Assembly: GCA_948099385.1 (NCBI GenBank)
Contig: CANUEZ040000210.1
Location: 2,293,501-2,357,500, forward strand
DNA: 64,000 nt
Source: Fasciola hepatica
Lineage: Eukaryota > Platyhelminthes > Trematoda > Plagiorchiida > Fasciolidae
Direction of reading: 5' to 3'
Part shown: one piece after another, positions 12,212 to 23,189 of the stretch
How the letters are laid out: every line of letters begins with the position of its first letter
Position numbering within the stretch: the first letter of the stretch is position 1
Notes under the pieces: model-generated
What the model was told of the DNA's origin: nothing
Seen by the model: only the letters and a program-made list of their open reading frames with translations
Databases searched by the model: none
Position numbers and translations under genes: made by a program

Positions 12212-12520
12212 TGTAGCGGTTGCCATCTTCGTTCGTACTCTCACCACGTTTATTGTTTGACTGAATGCTGACTGCCAAGCGCGGTTGCCATTTGACCATT
12301 GCTCTTGCGCACGCTGTCACGCACACTCCTAAAATATACGCTAACCACTATCTCTCCCAATCGCCTTCTCGTTCTCACGGGGCGCGAAGAACACTGTTTT
12401 GGTTAACATGTTCGTAAAGTGCCGAGCATTAGAGTAACGTGCAGGCGGTCCACGCAGCACAAAGGACCGAGGCACGCGTTTACTACGGAAACCGCGAAGT
12501 ACGGTCTAACCAACCTTACA
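12212..12520 (+). repeat. 5' LTR of CsRn1-like element
   Basis: It begins TGTAGCGG and ends CCTTACA. It is a direct repeat of 17324-17632. Confidence 0.95.
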
Positions 12521-12523
12521 AAT

Positions 12524-12541
12524 TGGCGAGCCCGACGTGAT
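12524..12541 (+). promoter_or_regulatory. primer-binding site, complementary to tRNA-Trp
   Basis: The sequence TGGCGAGCCCGACGTGAT starts three bases after the LTR. It matches the complement of the 3' end of eukaryotic tRNA-Trp (with CCA) at 16 of 18 positions, as I recall that tRNA. tRNA-Trp priming is characteristic of CsRn1 and Kabuki elements. Confidence 0.8.
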
Positions 12542-12780
12542 CCTCAGATCACGTGAGTTTCCTTGTTTTCTACCGTTCAAGGCCCAGTCTGCGTACGTTT
12601 TTGTGTTTTATTGTTCCCATATCTATTGATTAGTTTGGTCGGTTTACCAAATATTTTTTTTTGTCCATACATATTTTTGGTGTCTAGTTCGTCGTGATTT
12701 TTGTTCCTTTCTCTCGAAGATTATAGTGCCTTATTGATCGTTGGTTTCTTTCCCCGTCTGTATTCGATAAAGTGATCGCT

Positions 12781-13581
12781 ATGTCTACTGAACGGAAACC
12801 CTGCTAAGACCCCACCGTTGGGGCGATCACGCTGCACATACTGGCATTCACGCCTGCTGATCCAGAACTCTGGTTCACGCTGGTCGAGTTAAAATTCGAA
12901 AACTGCCACATAACCAGTGACGCCAGCCGTTTCAGGTGGGTAGCCGGCCGCCTCCCGCCAGAGGTCACAATGCAAGTAAGGGACGTAATAATCTCTTCCC
13001 GAAGCTATGAGGCTTTAAAGAAGGCCGTCATTGTCCGTACGACCCCAACGCAAGACCAACGTATGCAACAACTTCAAAACGTTGAGCTTGGAAGCAGGAA
13101 GCCCTCCAAACTGCTGCGTGAGATGCAGCGCTTGAGAGGACCAACGGTAGGCGAGGACCCGATCTTAAGGGAACTTTGGCTGCAGCGTTTGCCGCACAAC
13201 ATCCCAGTTTCACTAAGTGTCACGCGCAAGTGTTCACTGGAGGAAACTGCAGCAATAGCTGATGACATTATGTCACGATACAACCCCGCTGTAGCTGGAG
13301 TAACCAGGTCCTCCGTCGCAACGGTGCCTGCCTTGCCAACATCTAACGACCTCGCGTCAGTTTTGTCTAGAATTGACGCGAGCCTGCAACGCCTAGCAGT
13401 AAGAAGTGGGTCACAGGAGCGGCACCGTGCACGCTCACCTAGGCGCCATAGTCCGTCATTGCAACGACGTTTCGTCGGTTCCTCAAAAGAAGGGTATTGT
13501 GAATACCACAGTCACTTCGGTGAGGGAGCCAAACGACGCAAACTAGGGTGTACGTTTCCCGGTGCTCACCAGGGGAACTAA
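12781..13581 (+). pseudogene. gag: CsRn1-like gag
   Basis: The frame opens at the ATG at 12781 and runs to 13581 with one stop, TAA at 12805-12807. The text FTPADPELWFTLVELKFE near 12850 is the conserved gag N-terminus of this clade. The C-terminus holds a degenerate finger, CEYHSHFGEGAKRRKLGC, near 13500. The clade's finger is Cys-His-Cys-Cys; here the third ligand is Arg, explained by one TGC to CGC change. The matching minus-strand element near 31280-31330 keeps all four ligands. Gag overlaps pol by about 34 bases in the -1 frame. Confidence 0.82.
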
Positions 13582-14790
13582 ACCACCAGCCCGTGGTGGC
13601 GACCCACGAAGCCGGGTACCAGGCCAACAGTCGCCTTTTGAACGCGAGGGACATCATTTCAAATAACCTATTCCTTGTGGATACCGGTGCCGAAGTGAGC
13701 GTCCTCCCCCGAGCGAAAGGCGACAATAGCACGCCGCAGGCCCAAACACTATGCGCTGTCAATGGCACGGCCATCCCAACGTTTGGCCAGCGGTCGCTCA
13801 CCTTAAACTTCGGTTTGAAGCGTAATTTTCGTTGGGTATTCATCATCGCCGACGTCGCGTACCCAATTCTAGGCATTGACTTCCTGCAGCACTTTGACTT
13901 GTTAGTTGATGCACGGCGCCGCAGAGTGGTGGATCGTCAGACCACCCTCGCTGTTGCAGGTTATAATTCGCGAGTGGATCACATCACGCCCTTTTACGTT
14001 CAACCAACGGCACACCGACCTTATGGCGAACTCATCGCTGCCTACCCAGCCATGTTTCAGCAGGCCGGGCCTCTCCCAGCAGTGACGACCAGTGTCACTC
14101 ACCATATCGATACTAAGGGACCCCTAGTGATCAGTAGACCGCGTCGGTTAGCACCAGACAAGCTTCGTGTTGCACGGGTTGAATTCGAACATATGCTAGA
14201 ACTGGGTATAATACGCTCTTCTTGTAGCCCTTGGGCTTCTCCCTTCATATGGTTCCTGAGTCTAGTGGCGACTGGCGACCCTGTGGTGATTACAGAGCAT
14301 TTAACAAAGTTACCTTCCCTGACCGATACCCGATTCCCCATATACAGGATCTTACTTCGTCTTTATCAGGTTGCTCCGTCTTCAGCCGTATCGATTCGGT
14401 TCGTGCGTACAACCAGATCCCGGTAGCAGAGGCCGATATCCCTAAAACTGCCGTCTTTCGGGCTGTTCGAGTTTCTGCGAATGCCGTTTGGACTCAGCAA
14501 TGCAGCCCAGACCCTTCATGCACGAGCCAACTCGTGGTTTGGAAATCGTCCACGTATACCTGGATGATATTTTGGTGGCGAGTTCTTCAGAGCAAGAGCA
14601 CGCTACACACTTACGAGCACTTTTCGAACGCCTTAGCCAGCACGGCGTTACGATCAATATCGCGAAGTGCGAATTAGGCCGGGCTGATATCACCTTCATA
14701 GGACATTCTATTTCATCCCCGGGAATCCGCCCTCTGTCAGATAAAGTTTCCGCTATTCGCGACTACCCTGAACCACAATCTTTTCGCTAG
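13548..14790 (+). pseudogene. pol: CsRn1-like protease and reverse transcriptase
   Basis: The aspartic protease motif LVDTGAEVSVLP is near 13674, with ILGIDFLQHFDLLVDA near 13866 closing the domain. The RT entry segment SRPRRLAPDKL is near 14134. The frame shifts near 14235, where WRPCGDYRAFNKV continues in another frame, and again near 14450. The catalytic motif YLDD is intact at 14554-14565. A TAG at 14788-14790 occupies a position where Gln would be expected before LRQFAGL. RT copies the genomic RNA into cDNA inside the gag particle. Confidence 0.85.
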
Positions 14791-15470
14791 TTGCGTCAGT
14801 TTGCCGGCCTAGTGAATTTCTATCGCGGATTTATTCCTCACTGTGCGGAAATGAGGCAACCCCTAACCGACCTGTTGCGCGGAGGTAAGCGGAAGTTCGT
14901 GTTTCCTGACACGGCACAAGCCGCATTCGCCTTGGTCAAAGATGCTGTCGTCAACACAGCACTCCTTACACACCTTGACCCTTTGGCTCCTATTTCAGTA
15001 GTGACGGATGCCTCGGACATAGCGGTTGGAGCAGTACTGCAACAGTTCGTAGATGACTCTTGGCAACCTTGAGCATTCTTCTCCAAGCGCCGACAACCCG
15101 CGGAATCAAGGTACAGCACGTTCGGTGGAGAGTTATTAGCCATCTACTTGGGAATCCGTCATTTTTGACATGCACTCGAAGGCCGTTCGTTCACGGTGTT
15201 TACAGACCACAAGCCTTTGGTTTACGCACTAAAGTCAGCTTCCGATCGATACTCACCACGCGAGATTCGCCACTTAGATTTTGTCTCACAGTTTATTGTG
15301 GACATACGACACGTCTCTGGGGTACTTAATCCCGTCGCAGACGCCTTATCACGCGTATATCAACCAAGTCTGTCAATGACGTCTAACATAGACTTGGACG
15401 CAATGGCACAGGCCGAAACTATGGACCCTGACGTGGAACAACTTCGACAAAACGGTTATTGAGCTTAACC
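14791..15470 (+). pseudogene. pol: CsRn1-like RNase H
   Basis: LVNFYRGFIPHCAEMRQPL near 14812 is the RT connection. VVTDASDIAVGAVLQQF near 15000 is the first RNase H strand with its Asp. FTDHKPLVYAL near 15196 and SDRYSPREIRHLDFVSQF near 15240 complete the fold, and VADALSR near 15338 is the usual end. Stops interrupt at 15070-15072 (TGA) and near 15168, where TGA stands where Arg is expected in HF-HALEG. Confidence 0.82.
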
Positions 15471-16730
15471 ACAGTGCCTATCCCAGCTTCCCGGAATACC
15501 GTCGTGTGCGATGTGTCGCAGGGTCGCCCTAGGCCAGTAGTTCCTGCAGCCCACCGTTATCCTACGTTCCTGACACTCCATAATCTGGCTCATCCGGGTG
15601 TGACTGCCTCGGTGAAACTGACAACTGAGCGTTTTGTTTGGCACAATGTCAACGAGATGTCCGTCAATGGGCTCGTGCTTGTCTGCAGTGTCAACGTGTT
15701 AAGACCCATAGGCACACGAAGGCGGCGTTAGCCAGGTTCCCAGAACCTGGAACACGTTTTCATCATGTGCACGTCGACCTCGTAAGACCACCCCCACCTT
15801 CGCTTGGGTACGTTTACATACCCACATGCGTGGATCGTTGTACTCGCTGGCCGCAGGCCATCCCTATCCCTCGTCACACGTCGGAAGAGGCCGCGAAAGC
15901 TTTCTGACCGGTTGGATTAGTCATTTCTGTTGCGCGGCAATATTGACCACCGATCGCGGTCCACACTTTGACGGCGCTTTCGGCAGCCTACTCGATACGC
16001 TCGGTTGCCAATACGTTAAGATGACAGCTTATCACCCTCAGGCCAATGGTATGGTTGAGCGTTTCCACCGGCAATTAAAAGCCGCCCTTTGAGAAAACGG
16101 TAACCCCCTTTGGAGTGAAACACTACCATTAGCATTCTTAAGCCTGCGTAGTACCGCTAAGGAGGAATTACACACAACACTGGCCGTACTAGTATACGGC
16201 TGTACACTTCGTCTGCCTGGGGAGTTGGTAGCCCCCTCACCAACCGTGACCTTCGACTACGGTGACTATGCTCAGCGCCTTACTCAGCACATGCGGGTGC
16301 TCAAGGCCAGTCCGCCGCGTGAACAACAGTCTACAAGTCATGTCCCAACTGCGTTAGGAACCGCTACTCACGTATTCCTTCGCGTCGATGGCGTTCGATC
16401 ATCACTGCAAGCGCCATACACTGGCCCGTTTCGGGTGATAAAACGTAGGGCAAAAACATTTGTCATAGATATCAGCGGACGACAAGACACCGTATATATC
16501 GACCGTCTCAAACCTGCCGTCATGGAGTGCAAGCCGCTCGGCCAAATTTACACCTACTCAAGCCGCTCAGTCACCTGCATTGAGCGAGGTACCACTCAAA
16601 CCACCCCCAATTACGCCTAGTGAGGACTCGGCAGCTAGTCCATCAGATTCTCCAACCGTACCCGCAACGCGAAGTAGCCGTCGCGGTTGCCAACTACGAA
16701 ATCCCGTCCGCTTCGCCAATTTCGTGACGA
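15471..16730 (+). pseudogene. pol: CsRn1-like integrase
   Basis: A zinc finger with CLQCQRVKTHRH is near 15690. The catalytic core follows with VHVDLV (first Asp) near 15768, TTDRGPHF (second Asp) near 15950 and TAYHPQANGMVERFHRQLK (third acidic residue) near 16026. TGA at 16090-16092 replaces an expected Arg codon. The C-terminal part near 16400 has APYTGPFRVIKRRAKTF and DTVYIDRLKP, the GPF/Y-like module of Ty3/gypsy integrases. The protein would end near 16730. Confidence 0.83.
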
Positions 16731-17323
16731 TTTTTACAACCGACTGTTAGCAATAAGTTGGGAAGTTCGCCAGGGATCTACCAAACAACAGACCCGTGAA
16801 ATTAAAATCGGTAGTTATGATTTCATTTTCTTCTGGTTTCCTAGCGACTACAACAACACCGAACATCGTTTGTGTGTTGTTATTACGTTCCGACATCCGC
16901 CGGCACCCTCAGGCGCTATTTTGTTCCAGTTTACCTTGCCCTCTCTCAGACGGATCTACACAGTCACATTGGCTTCATCCGTAGCCTGGCTGACTCCCGT
17001 GCACGTTCAAGGAGCCAACTGCTCACTGGACAACGGGACGATTGGTCAGCCTGGCACTGGAGACGGCAACTGGACGCCTTTTTGGATGGACCTGACGAGG
17101 CATTTTACGGCTCGCATTCGTATGAGACCCATGGGCGCCAAAACACAGTTGGACCTACGCACGTCGGACCTCGAGAGTGCAGGCACCGGTAAACTCATCA
17201 GCAGTCGTTCGACGTCACCAACAATATAACGGACAAGCTATGAGGAGTTCCTGGACAACCAATAATTCCGGCTTACCATTACGATCGAAGTCCAACTCCG
17301 TCGGACTTCTGGGAGGAGGCCCC
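16731..17323 (+). other. 3' non-coding region of the CsRn1-like element
   Basis: About 590 bases separate the end of integrase from the 3' LTR. Three overlapping frames of 62-180 codons occur here, but none has a signal peptide, membrane segment or known domain. The corresponding region of the second family (27458-28016) is also non-coding. The last bases form the polypurine tract. Confidence 0.6.
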
Positions 17324-17632
17324 TGTAGCGGTTGCCATCTTCGTTCGTACTCTCACCACGTTTATTGTTTGACTGAATGCTGACTGCCAAGCGCGGTTGC
17401 CATTTGACCATTGCTTTTGCGCACGCTGTCACGCACACTCCTAAAATATACGCTAACCACTATCTCTCCCAATCGCCTTCTCGTTCTCACGGGGCGCGAA
17501 GAACACTGTTTTGGTTAACATATTCGTAAAGTGCCGAGCATTAGAGTAACGTGCAGGCGGTCCACGCAGCACAAAGGACCGAGGCACGCGTTTACTACGG
17601 AAACCGCGAAGTACGGTCTAACCAACCTTACA
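17324..17632 (+). repeat. 3' LTR of CsRn1-like element
   Basis: It differs from the 5' LTR by a C to T near 17415 and a G to A near 17521. It is followed by ACTC, the right copy of the target duplication. Confidence 0.95.
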
Positions 17633-17636
17633 ACTC

Positions 17637-18110
17637 TAAATTCTTGGTATGTTCAGGAAAAGTCCCAAAATAGACCTAGAGGTGTTTCAAACGGGACTAA
17701 ATTGGGACGACTTTGGGACTGAATTGGAGCTAATTTGGGACTATTTATGGAGGGAGGAAACAGAGACGAAATCTAATCTAGGCTCCATCCTAACTATACC
17801 CGATGATTTCTTCCGGGAGCTTGGATGCAGATGGGATCGAAAATCTCATTCCTTTTGGCAGCGGTGGCCAAATGGTTCTAGAAGTTCAGTGGTGCAGTGG
17901 CCCGCTTCTATCTCCTGGACCACACATCGGACGCAGCCTTCGGCATGCGCCGTTTGAGGATGCCTGGAGAGCAGCTTTGGACGTAAGCTGGTTTCCCGTG
18001 GATTCAGATGTCGACAGTGATGTGAACGAAGCTTGGGAGTTCATTCGTGATGGTATCTTGTACTTTATGAATACCTATTCTGTCCTCAGCTGACGCCGAC
18101 CCCGGATGGG
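17637..18110 (+). pseudogene. possible LINE fragment (linker before RT)
   Basis: From about 17790 one frame reads through HAPFEDAWRAALDVSWF and NEAWEFIRDGILYFMNTYSVLS to a stop near 18093. The second stretch resembles the helical segment between endonuclease and reverse transcriptase in CR1-type ORF2 proteins. It could be the upstream part of the LINE that resumes at 19100, split by the foldback element, but that link is not proven. The first 100 bases contain repeated TTGGGAC words. Confidence 0.4.
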
Positions 18111-18149
18111 GGACCCACCGTGCCGTGTTAGCACCCAGCCCGTTCATAA

Positions 18150-18919
18150 CATCGGTTTTCGACCGGCTTTTGGTCGGTTTGTTTAGTAGCCATTCTACAT
18201 GGATGGAAAGTAAATTGGTTTGAAGGGAATTGACGACCAAAGTAATGGGCAATACTTGGTTGGCGTTTTGTTTAAATGTATTGGTTTAGTTCATCGAAAT
18301 GTCCCGAAAACCTTAGTATAGATCGCTCTATTTTATTTCCTCGATGTGGGTAAAATAAGGACAGCTATTTAGAGACTAAAGATTAGGTGATAAAAATGGG
18401 CGTTGTAATACGTGGTTCGGGTTAATGAAATAAATTAACAAAGCATATCACGTATGTTAAACGGTTTTCAAAAACCGATCGAAAACCGGCCAGAAACCGC
18501 TCCGAAACCAATCGGTTTTCACTATTATGCCGATCGGTTTTCGGGCGGTTCCTGAGTGGTTTACGACCGATTTTCTGGACGTTTTCGGGATGGTTTTCCA
18601 GCGGTTCTTGTCAGTCGTTTGAAATACGTGATATGCTTAGTTATTTTATTTCACTAACCCAAATTACTTTTTACAACGCTCATATTCACCTCCCAGTTTA
18701 TGGTCTTTCGAATAATTGACCTTGTTTCACCCATTTCGAGGGAATAAAATAGAGCGATCTACACTGAAGTTTTCAGGACACTTCGATGAGTTAAACCAAT
18801 ACACTGGAGTAGAACTCCAACCAAGCACTGCACATTATTTCGGTCGCCAATTTCCTTCATATCAATTCATTGTTCATCCATGTAGAATAGCTACTAAACA
18901 AACCGACCGAAAACCGATG
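18150..18919. mobile_element. long inverted-repeat (foldback-type) element
   Basis: Two arms of roughly 300-390 bases are inverted copies of each other. The outer left arm, with GGTCGGTTTGTTTAGTAGCC near 18172 and GATCGCTCTATTTTATTTCC near 18323, reappears inverted near 18735-18755 and 18890-18910. The centre near 18440-18600 is filled with variants of AAACCGATCGGTTT. A third copy of the central junction (GGGCGTAATAGTAAAAACCGATC) follows at 18919. There is no coding capacity. It resembles a foldback element or a MITE with very long terminal repeats. Confidence 0.8.
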
Positions 18920-19099
18920 GGCGTAATAGTAAAAACCGATCAATTTTGGGAGCGGTTTTGCTACAAGAGTGGCTTGATACGGAACTCAGACACCTGGTCA
19001 AACGGTGAAATCGGATCCGGCCATTGTTTAGATCTCAAGGTGAGGGTTGTGATCTTTATCGTGGGGTTCGTAACCAGTATACTGAACAAAAACGGACGA

Positions 19100-20562
19100 A
19101 GTTGACGGCGTTCGAGGAAGGCCTTTGGGGTTGACGCGGTGCGAACAACCAAGCCCCTGTTTGCATACCTCAAGCTCCGCACCAGAGCGAAGGCAGGTAT
19201 CCCGGCGCTGGGGACAACGACGAAATGGTTGCAACAGATGATGGAAAGGCGGACACATTAGCCAGAAATGAACTGTCGGTATATTCTGTGGAGAAAGGCG
19301 CTCCAACCCCGATGGTGAACGGCTCGCTTTTGTTCGTTGTGCATGATTTTGTGGAGCCAGAGGTTAATAACATCCTTTAATCCATCAAAACCCACAAGTC
19401 ACCATGATCGGACAATGTGCATCCGGTGATGTTGAAGAAGTTGGCTGCCGACTCGGTTGTTCGGCTTATCGTTGGCCTCTGGCGTACTACCTCGGGAGTG
19501 GAAAAGAGCTGTGGTCGTTCCACTGTACAAGGGTGGAACAAAATCCGTCTCGGCCAACTACCGCCCTGTTAGCCTCACTTCCGTGGCTGGAAAGGTCATG
19601 GAAAGGATGGTGGTTTCTCGCACACAAGAACATCTAGAGCGCTATCAACTGATGCGTGTACAGTGTAACCCGCTCAGGCAGATCGCCACTCCCATCTTTA
19701 TCGGTGTAAGTGTTGATGCTTGCGTATGCACTTACTGAGCCCTGGCTCATCGAGTTAGCTTTCCGTCTTTGCAGATCGTGCACGTGCAACCCCCACGGGA
19801 GACACTGGTCTCATACTACAGGGGGTCGTGAGATACTACAGGAGAATCTGAAAGTACTAGTCACTTGGTCGACCACCCGGGGTCTACCCTTAGATGTGGA
19901 CAAATGCGCGTTTATGAGGATTGTCAGTCCCAATGGTACTTCCGACTATTGCCTTGGGAATATTTTACTCTGTCTCACGCTTGTGGAAATGACCTCAGGG
20001 TTATTTTCGCCAAAAATCTGAAGACATGGGCACACACTGAAAAAGCCTGTGCCTCAGCGTGGACAATACTTGCCCCAATTCACCATTCATTTGGGCGTCC
20101 GCCCCTGGACACCCTTCGATTGCTATATTCCGCGCATGTTCTGCCTCGCCTGGAATATGAGGGCTCGGCTGTCTACCCCTGCATTGCGGCGGAGGTAGCC
20201 TAGCTGGTACGAGTACAACGCGTTACCACACGCCCCGTGGTCGGACTACGTGGGTCCAGCCATGAAGAACACCTAGAAGCCATCGGGTTGTTTCCCACTG
20301 CTTATAGACGTCTTGCCAGGCGAATCATCCGTGGTGATTGGGGCCGGGACCTGCAGTCGGAATTCCGGTTCAGGAATAATCACTGCACCCGAGAACGCGC
20401 ACTGACGCTTCGTGAGGTGCATACCACCGGCTTTCCGGCCATATATCGATTATCGAGGAGAGTGACCGATCTTTGGAATGCCCTACCGACCGTCGTGGTG
20501 GAGGAGGAAAACAAAACAATATTCAAGAGGAGATTAGACCATACGCTGAAGGAATACTGACG
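19100..20562 (+). pseudogene. CR1/L2-like LINE reverse transcriptase fragment
   Basis: A degenerate RT reads on the plus strand in changing frames. It has LPREWKRAVVVPLYKGGTKS and ANYRPVSLTSVAGKVMERMV near 19490-19610, then LPLDVDKCAFMRI near 19890, CASAWTILAPIHHSFGRPP near 20050 and LRLLYSAHVLPRLEY near 20120. The tail RVTDLWNALPTVVVEEEN..FKRRLD ends at TGA 20558-20560. The palm with the catalytic Asp pair appears deleted between about 19680 and 19740. The protein would have primed reverse transcription at nicked target DNA. Confidence 0.78.
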
Positions 20563-20769
20563 GAGCACCGACATCCATTTGCGTCAATAGAGTATCATGC
20601 GATGTAGCTCATACGGGATGGCTTTCCACCACCCTTTACCTGAAGACTGAAGAGTGACTGACGGCTGCTTGAATATGGGAGAATGATCACGACGTTTTGT
20701 GAACGACAGAGGAGAGGTAACCTGATATACAAAATCAGCATAGCTAGGGCGGCCAAGAAACACGCAATG

Positions 20770-21451
20770 TTCTTTAATCACGTCCAGACTAAGGCAAATA
20801 TGCGAGTAGATCTTGGAAATGTGAAATAGGGAACGGAAACCAGGCGGAGAACAATGAAAAGAAGGCGGAAGTCTTCCGACAACATTTAGAGGAGGTTCAG
20901 GGTATTGATGAGAGAAGACAACTGCCTACCGTCGGGTGGCCTAGGAGTGTCCCAATATGGGAAATGGAAATAATACCAGGCGATCTACGGTTGGCTTTAG
21001 ACGCCCTCGACATGGGGAAAGCCCCGAGACCAAGTGGGATCTACTCAGCCATTCTCAGGCCACCGGCTTGGACCCCGGCACGGCACTTAGCCACATTTCA
21101 ACGAATCTCTCAAGGAGGCTGAGATATCGAGTAAATGGCAAACTGCAGAAGGCGTGCCAATTCACATGTGAGGTTTAAGAGACCAGATGATGAAATACCA
21201 GCCTGTTTAACTGCTGTCAGTTGTACTGAAGATTATGGAAAAAATATTCGGAAATACTTTGGTAAGTTGCCTGAGGGGGTAGGGGACCACCTAATCGCCG
21301 ACGAAAAGCACGGATTTAGAAAGAGCAGGTCCAGCCTTAGCAACTTACTAGGCTTTTTTGATGAGGCAATCAAGAGGTTGGGCCATGGAGAGAAGGTGGA
21401 GATACGGTATTTGGGCTTCCGCAATGTGCATGACAGCGCGAACCGGAAGTT
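20770..21451 (+). pseudogene. CR1/L2-like LINE, part 1 (split by a solo LTR)
   Basis: The LINE linker and RT start read in several frames: ALDALDMGKAPRPSGI near 20995, then LTAV and KHGFRKSRSSLSNLLGFFDE near 21308-21365 and VEIRYLGFRNVHDSANRK near 21397-21450. The last is RT motif A, where YLDF..AFDS is expected, so the first catalytic Asp position is Gly-Phe-Arg here. The frame stops at the LTR insertion and resumes at 21864 without loss of register. Confidence 0.78.
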
Positions 21452-21863
21452 TGTAGTGACCTCGATCGTTTTGAAAAAACGACTATTTTCTGGACACCAT
21501 TTTGGATCTATTTTCTCCACGATCTTTTCTGACGTTTGACATTGACCTCAGTGTTCTCCGGTTGCCTACGTTTTACTGGACTGACTTTTCCGAGGTTTCC
21601 GTCGACCTCGTTTTAAATCACTTTCACTTTCGGTCGTTCGCTCGCGGTTCGCTCTCTGCACAGCCGTCGCGTTTCGTTCCGTTTTCCGTTCGGTGTATCT
21701 CTCGTATCGGTACTGTTACGGTGCCACGATATATAGAATACACCTCGCATCTGTAAACCGACTTACGTCTTCTCTATTCGTCCGATAGAGGGGATATCGT
21801 TGGTATTCGCTGCTAGACCCGATAGGAGACACGTTCGCCAGCCGCTCTCGAACGTCTTCTATA
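21452..21863 (+). repeat. solo LTR of the second CsRn1-like family
   Basis: This 412-bp sequence starts TGTAGTGACCTCGATCG and ends CTTCTATA. It is the plus-strand equivalent of the minus-strand LTRs at 27046-27457 and 32256-32667. It is flanked by AGTT on both sides (21448-21451 and 21864-21867), a 4-bp target duplication. No internal element sequence is adjacent, so it is a solo LTR left by LTR-LTR recombination. Confidence 0.92.
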
Positions 21864-23010
21864 AGTTGCTTCTGCATAAGCTATGGGGGTTGTGCGTGGC
21901 TACAGGGCTAATGGGATGGCTAAAAACCTACCTAGCTCACCGCCGATTCTACGTCAAAGTTAAGGGCACGAAATCCTCGATGGCGACAGCACCTAGTGGG
22001 ATCACTCAGGGGTCGTTACTGGGTCCCGTACTGTTCCTGGTGTATGTAAACGATTTACCGCGGGCTATGAAAACGCCCTGTTTCATGTTTGTAGATAACG
22101 TGAAGGTCCTGGGAGGTCCAGAATCTAACCGGGTTCAGGTAGACCTATACGCTTTCTACCATTGGTCTCCAGCATGGGACTTGTCTCTGAATCTGGTAAA
22201 ACGCTCACGTCTGGTTGCCGAGGAAACCAGCGGGATGCGGCATTTAAACCCGGGCAACCCGGAACCACTGCCCCAGAAATGCGGTGTCAGGGACTTGGGC
22301 ATGGTCGTCTCAGGTAAATAGAGCCATGTACCAGCTGGGCAGAAAGCTCACATCAAGTAACCTTAGGGTGGTGCTGTGCCACTATAGTCTATATATAAAC
22401 GACCCTTGTCCGACCCTACTTGAGGTATGTAGTCCAAACCTTAACTCCGGACTTAGTGAGGGATACCCTTTCTCAGGACAAGGTTTGAAGAAGGTACACG
22501 AGAACGGTACTAGGGCTAGGAAGGCTGCAGTAGGAGGAGAGGCTAGTAGATCTAGGGTTGTTCTTGCTAAAGTGTTGGAGAGCGCGGGGAATGGATCGAA
22601 ACAATGAAACAATTAAATAGATTGTCGGCCATAAAAACGTCGTTGTTTACCCTCGACAGAAACTCCGCTCTCCATGGAACCAAGGTGAAACTAATGAAGC
22701 CAAAGGCCAACAAAACCATCAGAGCCCAGTCGCTTGCTTGCGGGGAAATTAAAAATTGGAATAAACTACCCGAGGTGATGGTAAAGAGTGAACACCATGG
22801 CAATGTTCAGGGGGAAGCTGGACTTAGCGTGGACATGTCTTCCTGGACTGCCTGTTAGTCAGAAATTTGAGCCTAGTTGTAGTGTTCTAGCCCACTTCTG
22901 CGTTTTTCTTCTCCCTTCTCTTTTTCTTCTTCTCCTACCTCTTCAGTCCTTTTCAATCTATCTAAGTACCTCCTCTGAACACTTGATTCCCCTAGATCAT
23001 TTCCCTTAGT
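21864..23010 (+). pseudogene. CR1/L2-like LINE, part 2
   Basis: The RT continues with LWGLCVATGLMGWLKTYLAH near 21880, then GITQGSLLGPVLFLVYVNDLP near 21998-22060 and CFMFVDNVKVLGG near 22080. The catalytic FADD-type motif reads FVDN, so the second Asp is lost. Thumb remains lie near 22320 (YQLGRKLTSSNL), and a tail with EIKNWNKLPEVMV near 22745 ends at TAG 22856-22858. Pyrimidine-rich sequence follows to about 23010, probably the 3' UTR. Confidence 0.78.
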
Positions 23011-23189
23011 ATTTCACGAGAGCTGATAGCTGGAGGTTTTGACTCCTGCATGAGTTTCAGTCTCAGTTCATTAGACCATTAACCTCGTACTTCTGTGCTC
23101 TGGCTTCAGTTGCTACCTTCCAGCATCGTCCAGTAAAGAGCAAAAAGATTAAGAGCATAGTGATAAAGACTCAACCAAGTAAAGGTATC

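Larger units (their letters stand above)
12212..17632 (+). mobile_element. CsRn1-like Ty3/gypsy retrotransposon with near-identical LTRs
   Basis: This 5.4-kb element has 309-bp LTRs at 12212-12520 and 17324-17632. By eye they differ at only two sites. It is flanked by ACTC on both sides (12208-12211 and 17633-17636), a 4-bp target duplication. A primer-binding site for tRNA-Trp follows the 5' LTR and a purine-rich GGGAGGAGGCCCC precedes the 3' LTR. Domains run gag, protease, reverse transcriptase, RNase H, integrase, the Ty3/gypsy order. The tRNA-Trp primer and gag finger point to the CsRn1 clade described from Clonorchis. The coding region has many stops and frameshifts despite the young-looking LTRs. 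Confidence 0.93.

Noticed and set aside
16687..17229. 180-codon frame after integrase as an env-like third gene
   Set aside because: It has no signal peptide, membrane segment or conserved cysteine pattern, overlaps other open frames, and sits where the related family has only a non-coding 3' region.
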